64,000 bases of DNA from Ferrovibrio sp. (GTDB lineage Bacteria > Pseudomonadota > Alphaproteobacteria > Ferrovibrionales > Ferrovibrionaceae), in NCBI RefSeq assembly GCF_017994015.1, contig NZ_JAGOLP010000011.1:1-64000 (forward strand), given 5' to 3'. The notes below the pieces were generated by a model that made no database searches, was not told the DNA's origin, and saw only the letters and a program-made list of their open reading frames with translations. How positions within the stretch are numbered: the stretch's first letter is position 1; every line of letters begins with the position of its first letter. Position numbers and translations under genes: made by a program. Below are positions 53,029-61,372 of the stretch, piece by piece.

Positions 53029-54267
53029 TCATTCGACCAGGAAAGGCAGGTTGGCAGTGGCGGCGGCGCCCTTGCCATCACGCAGCACCAGAAACAGTCG
53101 GTAGCGCCCGGGTTTCAGGCCCTGGATGCTGACACCGGCAATATCGCCGCCCAAAGTCGCGCGCGGAAAACTCGGCGGCACAGTCTCCAGATCGCCGGCC
53201 ACGCGCAGATCCGTGCTTTCGGCCAACACCGTCCATTCGGCGCGCAGGGCATCGCCATCGGGATCGCTGGCTTCCAGCAGGGCGCGGCCGGCATGGGCGG
53301 CCGGCCATTGCGGCGCATGGCTGAACTGGAATCTTGCTATGCGGGGTGCGCGATTGCCGCCTGGTGTGCGGCCGCGCCATTGCGCCGCCAGCACTTCGGC
53401 GGTCTGGTTCCACTCGCCGCCCGGCAGCAGCATGCTGTGCCAGGTCGGGGTCACTTCCTGCTTGTTGCCCCACAGGAAGGCCAGCCAGCCATTGCTTGCC
53501 GGTGGTGCCAGCTTGGGCAGATAAGTCGCCAGAAGTGCGGCTTTCTCTGTGCTGCTTGGTTCGATGAAGGCGCCCCAGGGAGTTTTTGCCGCCTGCCACT
53601 GGCCACGCGGCCCCAGTTCGGTGATCAGCAGCGGGCCATCCCAGCCCTGCTTGCGCACACGCTCGGGCAGGCTGGTCAGGCCCTCGCCATAGGCGTTCAC
53701 GCCCAGCACATCAATGCTGGGTGCCGCCGCCACCAGCTTGGCCACCTTGTTGTTGCCGGCCTCGGCCAGCACAGCCAGGGTGGGATGCGCCGGATCAAGC
53801 CGCTTGACCAGTTTGGCTGCGGCCTCGATGCCGGGCCACACTTCGGCGTCATCGGCAAGCTCGGATTCCACTTCGTTGCCCAGGCCCCACATCAGCAGGG
53901 CAGGGTGCTTCTTGTGGCGTTCAACAAAGGCTTCCAGCTTGGCAAGCTGGCCACGCACAAAAGCCGGATCGCGATAGCTGACGCCGCGGCGTGGATGTTC
54001 CAGCCAGAAGCCCAGGATCACTTTCAGGCCATGCTTATGCGCCTCATCCAGCACGCCAGCCTCTTCGGCGCCATAGGTGCGGATAGTATTGGCGCCAAGC
54101 TGGCGCAACACGCCAAGCTGCGTGCTGCCGGCGGCGCCCTGCACGATATAGGGTTTGCCACCCAGCAGGATGTCGCGGCCATGCACGCTGATTTCGGCGC
54201 CGGCCGCTGCCGGGATGATCGGCAGCAGCCAGCCGAGCAGCGCCAGAAGAGCTAAACGAGCGCTCAA
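53029..54267 (-). CDS. Exported glycoside hydrolase, GH2-type TIM barrel
   Basis: 412-residue secreted protein with a signal peptide ending near PAAAGA. Residues about 25-300 form a GH2_C-like (clan A) TIM barrel: ANTIRTYGAEE, HKKHPALLMWGLGNEVE with acid/base Glu132, and LLITELGPRGQW with nucleophile Glu217. The N-terminal sandwich domains of beta-galactosidases are missing. The C-terminal 100 residues are an Ig/PKD-like beta domain (ASDPDGDALRAEW, GLKPGRYRLFLVLRDGKG). Glycan substrate unknown. Overlaps the amidohydrolase gene upstream by four bases. Confidence 0.85.
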   Translation of the reverse strand: MSARLALLALLGWLLPIIPAAAGAEISVHGRDILLGGKPYIVQGAAGSTQLGVLRQLGANTIRTYGAEEAGVLDEAHKHGLKVILGFWLEHPRRGVSYRDPAFVRGQLAKLEAFVERHKKHPALLMWGLGNEVESELADDAEVWPGIEAAAKLVKRLDPAHPTLAVLAEAGNNKVAKLVAAAPSIDVLGVNAYGEGLTSLPERVRKQGWDGPLLITELGPRGQWQAAKTPWGAFIEPSSTEKAALLATYLPKLAPPASNGWLAFLWGNKQEVTPTWHSMLLPGGEWNQTAEVLAAQWRGRTPGGNRAPRIARFQFSHAPQWPAAHAGRALLEASDPDGDALRAEWTVLAESTDLRVAGDLETVPPSFPRATLGGDIAGVSIQGLKPGRYRLFLVLRDGKGAAATANLPFLVE

Positions 54268-55511
54268 AACGCCGCCGCTTGGCTCAAGCCCGGCATCTGG
54301 CCGCGCAGGCCGCCCAGCATGGTGGGCAGGCCTGCTGCCACGCCGCCCTTGCGGAACACGGCCAGGCGATGCTCGGGGCGCGAGGCGCGGGTGATGTCGG
54401 CCACCGGGTCGCCGGCTACCAGCAGAAAATCCGCCGCCGCGCCGGCTTTCACCTGACCATGGCTCGGCAGGTCGAGCAGGTCGGCGGCCAGGCTGGTACC
54501 GCTGCGCAGCGCATCCAGCGGCTGCATGCCGGCTTCCACCATATATTCCAGTTCCAGCGCATTCTCGCCATGGCGGTTGAACGGCGTGCCGGCATCGGTG
54601 CCCATCGCCACCTTGCCGCCGGCTTCGTAGAACATCTTGAAGGCACGCAGATGCACTTCATACACCCGCTCGGCCTTTTCCACCGCCCAGGGTGGGATGC
54701 CGGCATTCTTGTTGCGCACGATATTCTTCACTGCTGCCAGAGTGGGCACCAGATAGGTGCCCCGCTCCAGCATCGCAGCCAGGCATTCCTGGTTCATGAA
54801 GATGCCATGCTCGATTGAGCTGACGCCGCCCAGCACGGCATTCATGATGCCTTCGGCGCCCTGGGCATGGCTGGCAGTGCGTTTGCGGAAACGTGCTGCC
54901 TCGGCCAGACCCGCGGCCATTTCCTCGCGACTGTAATGCGCATCCTCGGGATCAACGCCGGGCGTCATCACGCCGCCGGTGGCCATAATCTTGATCGCAT
55001 CGGCGCCGGCATGAATCTGCTCGCGCACGGCGCGGATCACATCATCCACACCATCGGCCACCCGGCCGGTGCTGTTGCCGTGGCCGCCGGTCATGCAGAT
55101 CATCTTGCCTACGGCGCGGATGGTCGGGCCATCGAATTCGCCACGCAGGATCGCATCGCGCACGCCGATCTCAATATAGTCGCGGCCGCCGCAATCGCGC
55201 ACCGCCACGATGCCAGCCTTCAAGGTCTGCTGCGCCAGGGTCAGGGTCTTGAGCGTAAGCTGGGCTGCGCCGAGTTTTTTCTGCACCGTCATCGGATCAG
55301 CCTCGCCGCCCGAAGTAAGATGCACATGGCAATCGATCAGGCCGGGCAGCAGGGTGCCGCCGCTGGTATCCACCACGCTGCCACTGAAACCGGCGAATTC
55401 CCCCTTGGGGGCAACCTGTGCCACCTTGCCATGCTCCACCAGCACGCCATGGTCCGGCACAGGCGGGTTATGGCCATCAAACAGCGCGCCGCCGATAAAC
55501 AGGGTGGTCAT
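54264..55511 (-). CDS. Amidohydrolase (imidazolonepropionase/prolidase-like)
   Basis: 415-residue metal-dependent hydrolase: DCHVHLTSGG with His62 and His64, IKIMATGGVMTPGVDPED around the likely carboxylated Lys, SHAQG, SIEHGIF and the metal Asp in GTDAGTPFNRHG. It resembles the Xaa-Arg/Lys dipeptidase-type group (Sgx9260-like) as far as I can tell; cyclic amides are an alternative. AAGGAG before the ATG defines the start. No signal peptide. First gene of the unit with the glycoside hydrolase and FkbM methyltransferase (ATGA overlap), an unusual set. Confidence 0.87.
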   Translation of the reverse strand: MTTLFIGGALFDGHNPPVPDHGVLVEHGKVAQVAPKGEFAGFSGSVVDTSGGTLLPGLIDCHVHLTSGGEADPMTVQKKLGAAQLTLKTLTLAQQTLKAGIVAVRDCGGRDYIEIGVRDAILRGEFDGPTIRAVGKMICMTGGHGNSTGRVADGVDDVIRAVREQIHAGADAIKIMATGGVMTPGVDPEDAHYSREEMAAGLAEAARFRKRTASHAQGAEGIMNAVLGGVSSIEHGIFMNQECLAAMLERGTYLVPTLAAVKNIVRNKNAGIPPWAVEKAERVYEVHLRAFKMFYEAGGKVAMGTDAGTPFNRHGENALELEYMVEAGMQPLDALRSGTSLAADLLDLPSHGQVKAGAAADFLLVAGDPVADITRASRPEHRLAVFRKGGVAAGLPTMLGGLRGQMPGLSQAAAF

Positions 55512-55612
55512 CTTTCTACTCCTTGGAAACGGATCCGATTTGCGCCTAGGGTCGCGCTTAACACCGGGCGCGTCAATGTTTAGGCTGATGCAACACGAGC
55601 AGGGAGGGAAGC

Positions 55613-57214
55613 ATGCCGAGTTGGACATTGCCGGCCGGTGTGGCCACCAGATTTGAGGCGCATTTTGGTGATCGTCTGGTGTGCTGTTTTGCCGAGCGGG
55701 TGCAGGACAGCTACGACATTCTGGCCCGGGCCATAACCAGCCGGGGCGAGGCGGAGGCCGTGGTTTGCGGCGACGAGCGGCTGAGTTATGCCGAGCTGGG
55801 GCGTCGTGTTGAGCAGGTGGCGGGTGGCTTGGCGGCGCGCGGCATTGGCCCGGGCGACCGGGTGGCGCTGCTGCTTGGCAACCGGGTGGAATTTCTGCTC
55901 ACGCTTTATGCCGCCCTGCGCCTGGGCGCCATTGCCGTGCCGATGGGCACACGCCTGCAACAGCCCGAGATCGCCTATATCCTTGAACATGCCGGCGCCA
56001 AGGCGCTGGTTTTTGAACCCAGCCTGGTTGAACGGCTGCCGCCGGTTGCCGAGACACCTGACCTGCTGCATCGCCTGGCACCAGGCGGCGCAGCTGGCGC
56101 CGAGGATTTTGCTGCGCTGAATGGCAACGCGCCGCCACGCCCCGATGTGGCAGAGGAAGCCACGGCGGTGATCCTCTACACCTCCGGCACCACCGGGCGG
56201 CCCAAAGGCGCCATGCTCACCCATTTCAACCTGGCGCATTCGCTGCTGCATTTTCAATATGGCATGGCGCTCGGGCCGCAGGATCGGCTGCTGCTGGCAG
56301 TGCCGGCCAGCCACGTCACCGGCCTGGTGGCGCAGATCATGCTGGCGGCACAGGCGCAAGCCACGCTGGTGATGATGCCGGAATTCAAGACCAAGGCGTT
56401 TCTTGACCTGGCGGCGCGTGAACGCATCACCCAAGCTGTGCTGGTGCCGGCCATGTACAGCCTGTGCCTGCTGGAGCCGGATTTTGATAACGCTGATCTT
56501 TCGGCCTGGCGCGTTGGCGGCTATGGCGGTGCGCCGACGCCGGCCGCTGTGATTGCCGCCCTGGCGCAGAAGTTGCCCAATCTTGGCCTGATGAATGCTT
56601 ATGGCGCCACCGAAACAACATCGCCCACCACCATGATGCCGGCGGCACTGACCAAAGCGCATGCCGATAGTGTCGGTCTGGTGCTGCCTTGTGGCGAGGT
56701 GCGCGTGATGGATGCTGATGGCCGCGAAGTGGCGCCTGGCGAAACCGGCGAATTATGGATCGGCGGCGCCATGGTGGTGCCGGGCTACTGGCGCAATCCG
56801 GAAGCCACGGCGCGTGAATTCACCGCTGGTTATTGGCATTCCGGCGATGTTGGCATGAAGGATGCCGATGGCTTTGTGCGGGTGTTTGACCGTGTCAAGG
56901 ACATGCTCAATCGCGGTGGCTACAAGATATTCTCTGTGGAGGTGGAGAATGTGCTGGCGGCGCATGATGGCGTGCTGGAAAGCGCCATTGTGGCCAAGCC
57001 TTGTCCGGTGCTGGGCGAGCGCGTACATGCCTTTGTCAGTCGGCGCCATGGCGATGTTTCAGCCGATGAACTGCACCGTTTCTGCGCCACGCGGCTGGCC
57101 GATTACAAGGTGCCGGAAAGCTTCACTTTGGTGGACGAACCCTTGCCGCGCAACGCGAATGGCAAGCTGATGAAACGCATTCTGCGCGAGAAGTTGTTGG
57201 CCACGATGGCGTGA
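55613..57214 (+). CDS. Acyl-CoA synthetase (ANL superfamily)
   Basis: 533-residue adenylate-forming ligase: P-loop LYTSGTTGRPKGAM, MNAYGATETTSP, HSGDVGMKD with the hinge Asp, and C-terminal PRNANGKLMKRILRE with the catalytic Lys. Medium- or long-chain fatty acid, or aromatic acid, could be the substrate. GGGAGGG six bases before the ATG is a strong ribosome site. It stands alone, divergent from the amidohydrolase unit and followed by an intrinsic terminator. Confidence 0.9.
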   Translation: MPSWTLPAGVATRFEAHFGDRLVCCFAERVQDSYDILARAITSRGEAEAVVCGDERLSYAELGRRVEQVAGGLAARGIGPGDRVALLLGNRVEFLLTLYAALRLGAIAVPMGTRLQQPEIAYILEHAGAKALVFEPSLVERLPPVAETPDLLHRLAPGGAAGAEDFAALNGNAPPRPDVAEEATAVILYTSGTTGRPKGAMLTHFNLAHSLLHFQYGMALGPQDRLLLAVPASHVTGLVAQIMLAAQAQATLVMMPEFKTKAFLDLAARERITQAVLVPAMYSLCLLEPDFDNADLSAWRVGGYGGAPTPAAVIAALAQKLPNLGLMNAYGATETTSPTTMMPAALTKAHADSVGLVLPCGEVRVMDADGREVAPGETGELWIGGAMVVPGYWRNPEATAREFTAGYWHSGDVGMKDADGFVRVFDRVKDMLNRGGYKIFSVEVENVLAAHDGVLESAIVAKPCPVLGERVHAFVSRRHGDVSADELHRFCATRLADYKVPESFTLVDEPLPRNANGKLMKRILREKLLATMA

Positions 57215-57255
57215 AGCCCCGTCATTGGCGGCGAATCGTCGCCTCGGCACTGATT

Positions 57256-57279
57256 AAGCCGCATTACAAGCGGCTTTTT
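57256..57279 (+). terminator. Intrinsic terminator after the acyl-CoA synthetase gene
   Basis: aagccgc-attacaa-gcggctt is a perfect 7-bp stem, 41 bases after the stop; with the last two stem bases it gives a run of five T. It separates the ligase gene from the HU gene. Confidence 0.75.
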
Positions 57280-57391
57280 AGCGTCAGGGCGATGGGCAAG
57301 GCGCCTGGGCGATGCTATGCAGAAGTTCGGGGATGCACCCCGATTCGATTCGGACACCCGAAAAGATCGACTCAACGGAGGAGTGAAAACC

Positions 57392-57697
57392 ATGGCGAAA
57401 GCCGCCGCGACCACCAAGACGGTCACTGTGACCGCCAAGCAGATTGTCAATGCGCTGGCCGAGAAGAACGGCCTGCAAAAGAAGTCCACCGTCGCGCTGT
57501 TCGACGATTTCTTTGCCGCCGTCACCAAGTCGCTGAAGAAGGGCGAGCGCATTCGCCTTGGCGATCTGGGCGTGTTGCAGGTGCGCAAGCGCGCCGCCCG
57601 CACCGGCCGCAATCCGCAGACCGGCGAGCCGATCAAGATCAAGGCCTCCAAGAAGGTTGCCTTCCGCGCTTCCAAGGCGCTCAAGGAAGCCGTCTGA
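57392..57697 (+). CDS. HU/IHF-family DNA-binding protein
   Basis: 101-residue nucleoid protein. The core is a canonical HU fold (IVNALAEKNGLQKKSTVALF, IRLGDLGVLQVRKRAA) with the DNA-grasping arm RTGRNPQTGEPIKIKA. It has an Ala/Thr/Lys-rich N-terminal extension of about ten residues (MAKAAATTKTVTV). GGAGGAG before the ATG sets the start. Flanked by two terminators, so it is a single-gene unit. Confidence 0.92.
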   Translation: MAKAAATTKTVTVTAKQIVNALAEKNGLQKKSTVALFDDFFAAVTKSLKKGERIRLGDLGVLQVRKRAARTGRNPQTGEPIKIKASKKVAFRASKALKEAV

Positions 57698-57730
57698 GCC
57701 GTACGGCTCGACAGGCTACCCTGGCTTCAA

Positions 57731-57757
57731 GGGCTCGCCATCTGGCGGGCCCTTTTT
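57731..57757 (+). terminator. Intrinsic terminator after the HU gene
   Basis: gggctcgcc-atct-ggcgggccc is a 9-bp stem with one G-U pair, followed by five T. It begins 34 bases after the HU stop. Confidence 0.85.
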
Positions 57758-57877
57758 GCTGGCGGGTGCTGTGGGGCGTCGCTTTCGCGCCTTGGTTGGG
57801 GCGGAATCTCCATCTGAATCAACTACTTCCATTAAGTGCTTGCAAACGCGGCGGAAAATTATTAAAAACACGTTAAC

Positions 57878-57913
57878 CGGGAGGCTAGGCCGAGAACGGC
57901 TTGCGGCTTCCCG
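57878..57913 (+). promoter_or_regulatory. Structured leader hairpin upstream of the flagellin gene
   Basis: An outer 8-bp stem (cgggaggc/gcttcccg, one G-U) encloses an inner 6-bp stem (aggccg/cggctt, one G-U) with an agaa loop. It ends 30 bases before the flagellin ATG, thus probably in the 5' untranslated region. Flagellin leaders in Caulobacter are targets of the post-transcriptional regulator FlbT, so a similar role is possible. Confidence 0.55.
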
Positions 57914-57943
57914 AAACAACAATTCAGAAGATCGGGGGACAGA

Positions 57944-58762
57944 ATGGTCTCGGTCATTACCAGTTCGGCGGCTTTTACGGCTGTCCATTCCCTGCGCAGC
58001 ATTGATGAACGCTTTGTCTCGTCGTCCAAACGGATCGAGAGCGGTTATCGCGTTGCTGACTCGCTGGATGATGCTTCAATCTTCTCGGTGGCGCAGACCG
58101 TGCGGGCCGAGGTGAAAACCGCCGCATCGGTGCAATCCTCGCTGGCCCAGGGGCAGAATACCGTGCAGGTGGCTTTATCCGGCCTGCGCCAGATTTATGA
58201 TCTGACCAATGAAATCCGCGCCAATGTGATCCTGCTGGCCGATGGCGCCACGGCGGAAAGCGCCCGTGCCGCGATCAAGTCCAACACGCAGGAAATGCTG
58301 CGCCAGATCGAGTCGGCGCGCAATATTTCTTCCTATAACGGCTCCAGCCTGCTTGCCGATGGCGCCCAGTCGCGCAGCTTCATCGCCGATAGCGCCGGCA
58401 ATACCATCACCGTCTCGGCTTTTGATGGCCAGACTGAGGTTGATGCCCTCACCACCGCAGTGAACAACATCACGGATGCCGATTCGGCCCTGGCCACGCT
58501 TGACGCGGTCACTGATCTGCAAAGCAAGGTGAACCAAACCACGGCCGATATCGCTTCCACCGGCAAGGCCATCAGCGAAAAGAATGTATTCATTGGCGCT
58601 CTGGTGGATGCGCTGAAAAAAAGCCTCGGCGCCCTGGTTGATACCGATATCACCGAAGCGGCGGCGGTGCGCCAATCGGCCATCCTGCAGCGCGGCCTGT
58701 CGATAGAATCGCTGGCTTTCACCACCGAATCCAATCGCCGCGTGGTTGATCTGCTGCGCTGA
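57944..58762 (+). CDS. Flagellin (short, divergent)
   Basis: 272-residue flagellin. Conserved D0/D1 regions are present at both ends: N-terminal SLRSIDERFVSSSKRIESGY and ISSYNGSSLLADG, C-terminal TDITEAAAVRQSAILQRGLS with SNRRVVDLLR. The middle domain is only about 50 residues, as in Caulobacter-size flagellins. The usual LSSG...A.DDAAG block is altered to RIESGYRVADSLDDASIFSV, so it is divergent and may be a minor filament or flagellin-like protein. GGGGGAC lies upstream of the ATG. No other flagellar genes adjoin. Confidence 0.85.
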   Translation: MVSVITSSAAFTAVHSLRSIDERFVSSSKRIESGYRVADSLDDASIFSVAQTVRAEVKTAASVQSSLAQGQNTVQVALSGLRQIYDLTNEIRANVILLADGATAESARAAIKSNTQEMLRQIESARNISSYNGSSLLADGAQSRSFIADSAGNTITVSAFDGQTEVDALTTAVNNITDADSALATLDAVTDLQSKVNQTTADIASTGKAISEKNVFIGALVDALKKSLGALVDTDITEAAAVRQSAILQRGLSIESLAFTTESNRRVVDLLR

Positions 58763-58770
58763 TCTGCCGG

Positions 58771-58795
58771 GTGGTTACAGCGCGTCTGTAACCAC
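58771..58795 (+). terminator. Hairpin after the flagellin gene
   Basis: gtggttacag-cgcgt-ctgtaaccac is a perfect 10-bp stem starting eight bases after the stop. No T run follows, so it is either a weak terminator or an mRNA 3'-end stabiliser. Confidence 0.55.
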
Positions 58796-58898
58796 ATCGT
58801 CACATCCTTCATGGAAAATTCACGGGACTTAGCCGCGCTGCTTGCGCATGGTCGCGCCGGCACGCGGCAGGCGTGCCGATTCGCCGCCGGAGCCCGCG

Positions 58899-59771
58899 AT
58901 GAACATGATGCCGCTGGACCTTACGCCCGATAGTAGCAATGCGGCGCCGCCGAGTACCGTGCTGCGCTATCGCACGCTTTGGATTTCAGATGTGCATTTG
59001 GGTACACGCGGTTGCAAGGCTGATTTGCTGCTGGAATTTCTGCGCCACACCGAATCAGACACACTCTACCTGGTTGGCGATGTGATCGATGGCTGGCGCC
59101 TGAAACGGTCGTGGTATTGGAACCAGAGCCATAACGATGTGGTGCAGAAGCTGCTGCGCAAGGCACGCAAAGGCACCCAGGTGATCTATGTGCCGGGCAA
59201 TCATGACGAGGCTTTGCGCGATTTCACCGAACAGCATTTTGGCGGCGTTGCTGTGCAGATGGAAGCGGTGCATATCACGGCCGATGGTCGCCGCCTGCTG
59301 GTGACCCATGGCGATCATTTCGACGGTATCGTCACTTATGCCAAATGGCTCGCCCTGCTCGGCGATATGGCCTATTCGGCGGCGCTGAATATGAACACCT
59401 GGTTCAATCACCTGCGGCGCCGCTTCGGTTTGCCTTACTGGTCGCTGTCCGCCTATCTCAAACACAAGGTGAAGAACGCAGTGGCCTTCATCTCGGAATA
59501 TGAGCGTGCCATCGCTGAAGAAGCGCGGCGGCGCCATGTGGATGGCGTGGTCTGCGGCCATATCCACCATGCCGAGATGCGGGATATCGACGGTATCCTG
59601 TACTGCAACGATGGCGACTGGGTGGAAAGCTGCACCGCACTGGCCGAACATGCCGATGGCCGGCTGGAAATTCTGCACTGGGCCGAAATGCGCGAGCATG
59701 TGATGGCGCCGGACGTGCCGATTTCCGCCCCGGAAGCCGTGCGGGAGGCGGAAATTGCCCGCACGGCATGA
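58899..59771 (+). CDS. Metallophosphoesterase, LpxH-like (UDP-2,3-diacylglucosamine diphosphatase family)
   Basis: 290-residue calcineurin-like phosphoesterase. Metal motifs in order: ISDVHLG, YLVGDVIDGW, VPGNHDEAL, VTHGDHFDG and CGHIHHAE. The pattern fits the LpxH-like branch. In alphaproteobacteria the lipid A step is often done by LpxI, so this paralogue may act on another nucleotide-lipid or on phospholipid. Start MNMMPLDL is preceded by ggag; an ATG 19 codons upstream is possible. Alone on its strand between the flagellin and FKBP genes. Confidence 0.85.
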   Translation: MNMMPLDLTPDSSNAAPPSTVLRYRTLWISDVHLGTRGCKADLLLEFLRHTESDTLYLVGDVIDGWRLKRSWYWNQSHNDVVQKLLRKARKGTQVIYVPGNHDEALRDFTEQHFGGVAVQMEAVHITADGRRLLVTHGDHFDGIVTYAKWLALLGDMAYSAALNMNTWFNHLRRRFGLPYWSLSAYLKHKVKNAVAFISEYERAIAEEARRRHVDGVVCGHIHHAEMRDIDGILYCNDGDWVESCTALAEHADGRLEILHWAEMREHVMAPDVPISAPEAVREAEIARTA

Positions 59772-59833
59772 TTTCATCAGTTTATCTGCCATTCCCGCTA
59801 CACTCTTCCGGCAGAAACGGTTATACTCGCACC

Positions 59834-60247
59834 ATGCTTGGGAAACTTCTGGGAGCAATCGGCCTTGGCGGCAAGTCAGGGCAGGATGCCGCTAAATTTA
59901 GCTCTACGGCCTCTGGCCTGAAGGTATGGGACGAAAAGATCGGTGATGGCGACAAGGCCTCACCGGATCGGATCGTGACCGTGCACTACACCGGCTGGAT
60001 CTTCAAGGACGGCAAGGCCGACCGCATGTTCGATTCGTCGCGTGCGCGCAAGGAGCCGTTCAGCTTCCAGCTTGGCGCCGGCAAGGTGGTCAAAGGCTGG
60101 GATGAAGGTGTGCGCTACATGAAAGTGGGCGGCAAGCGCTGGATCATCGTGCCGCCCTATCTCGGCTATGGCAGTCAGGGCATGGGCCGGATCATCCCGG
60201 CAGGTGCCACACTGATCTTCGAGATCGAATTGATCGGCGTGCGCTGA
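59834..60247 (+). CDS. FKBP-type peptidyl-prolyl isomerase, no signal peptide
   Basis: 137-residue isomerase. After a short Gly/Lys N-terminal segment the FKBP domain runs to the end: VTVHYTGWIFKDG, MFDSSR, PFSFQLGAGKVVKGWDEGV, MKVGGKR, IVPPYLGYG and ATLIFEIELI. Active-site aromatics (Tyr, Phe, Trp of the VxGWDEG motif) are present. No cleavable signal is evident, so it is cytosolic or membrane-anchored by the MLGKLLGAIGLGG segment. Tandem with a second FKBP gene 44 bases on. Confidence 0.9.
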   Translation: MLGKLLGAIGLGGKSGQDAAKFSSTASGLKVWDEKIGDGDKASPDRIVTVHYTGWIFKDGKADRMFDSSRARKEPFSFQLGAGKVVKGWDEGVRYMKVGGKRWIIVPPYLGYGSQGMGRIIPAGATLIFEIELIGVR

Positions 60248-60291
60248 GGCGCCGCCTAGAATCATCCCCATCTGCTTCGGAGCTTCGCCCT

Positions 60292-60726
60292 ATGCGCCGT
60301 CTGCTCGCTGCCCTAACTCTTGTGCTTGGGACCATTGCCATGACCACCGAACCCGCCGACGCCCAATCCGCCGCTGAGCAGCGCACCGCATCGGGTCTGC
60401 GCTATATCGAGGAAAAGCCGGGTACCGGTGCCGAGGCCGTGCGCGGCCAAACCGCCGTTGTGCATTACACCGGCTGGCTGTTCGAGAACGGCCAGAAGGG
60501 CAAAAAATTCGATTCCTCGCGGGATCGCAACGAGCCGTTTGCTTTCCCGCTGGGTGCTGGCCGAGTGATCCGGGGTTGGGATGAAGGCGTTGCCGGTATG
60601 AAGGTCGGCGGCCGCCGCAGCCTGATCATTCCGCCGGAGCTTGGCTATGGTGCCCGTGGTGCCGGTGGTGTGATCCCGCCGAATGCCACACTGATTTTCG
60701 ACGTTGAACTGGTCAGCATCAAGTAG
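60292..60726 (+). CDS. FKBP-type peptidyl-prolyl isomerase, exported
   Basis: 144-residue isomerase with a signal peptide (MRRLLAALTLVLGTIAMTTE, cut near ADAQS). The FKBP domain shows VVHYTGWLFENGQKG, FDSSRDRNEPF, LGAGRVIRGWDEGV and LIIPPELGYGARGAGGVIPP. It is the periplasmic paralogue of the preceding gene and probably arose from the same duplication. It overlaps the convergent nucleotidyltransferase gene by eight bases. Confidence 0.92.
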   Translation: MRRLLAALTLVLGTIAMTTEPADAQSAAEQRTASGLRYIEEKPGTGAEAVRGQTAVVHYTGWLFENGQKGKKFDSSRDRNEPFAFPLGAGRVIRGWDEGVAGMKVGGRRSLIIPPELGYGARGAGGVIPPNATLIFDVELVSIK

Positions 60727-61291
60727 GCCCTTCCACCACAACATTCGGCCAGGTGGCGGCCCAGTTCTTGGCTGCCATGCGGGCGTGATAGGCGGCGATG
60801 CGGCGCTGGCCCGCCAGGGTGGGCCGCACGCGCAGCGCCAGCAAGTCATCCAGACCATGCGGCGCAATGATATGTAGCCTGTTATCCGGTTCCAGCCGCA
60901 CCGCCACGGCGGTGGGTGTTTCCAGCCAATTGGCGATGGCATCGGCCGTGTCGCGGTAAGGCAGGTCGCCATTGCCGGCATGCATGCGGGCCTGATTGCG
61001 CAGACTCCAGCCCTGGCTCGGCCATTGCTGCTCCAGCCAGGCTTCGCCGTCGCGTTCGCGCTTAGGCGACAGGTCGGCGGTATCGAAGAACAGTACGTCA
61101 ATATCCGGAAGCGGTGTGGGCGTGGCATAGCCACAAAGCCGATCCCAGGCCAGCGAGCGCACAAAACCGGCGCCAATCGCCCAATCCGGCAGTGCCAGGT
61201 CGCGCACCATACGCAGGCAGCGCATGGCAAAGGCCGAGCCGGTAATCCAGTCGGTTAGCAGGGAAACTTGTTTTTCGTGCAGAATCTGCAT
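60719..61291 (-). CDS. Nucleotidyltransferase-family protein (NTP_transf_6)
   Basis: 190-residue protein of the PF06042-type group. WAIGAGFVRSLAWDRLCG resembles the family N terminus, and LPDIDVLFFD carries the paired Asp of a nucleotidyltransferase metal site. ARMHAGNGDLPYRDTADAI and the IAPHGLDDLLALRVRPT segment are also typical. Substrate unknown. Divergent from the alpha/beta hydrolase gene across an AT-rich 81-base gap. Confidence 0.82.
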   Translation of the reverse strand: MQILHEKQVSLLTDWITGSAFAMRCLRMVRDLALPDWAIGAGFVRSLAWDRLCGYATPTPLPDIDVLFFDTADLSPKRERDGEAWLEQQWPSQGWSLRNQARMHAGNGDLPYRDTADAIANWLETPTAVAVRLEPDNRLHIIAPHGLDDLLALRVRPTLAGQRRIAAYHARMAAKNWAATWPNVVVEGPT

Positions 61292-61372
61292 TTCAGACCA
61301 TAAAATTCACCTGTAAAAAGGCAAAATACACCAATAAGATGTTTCATCGGGTCGTCATCCAGGGAGCATCTT

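Noticed and set aside
57862..57896. Sigma-28-type flagellin promoter (TAAA and GCCGAGAA)
   Set aside because: The GCCGAGAA is 7 of 8 to the -10 consensus, but the nearest TAAA is 22 bases away instead of about 15, and the -10 lies within the leader hairpin. The promoter is left undefined.
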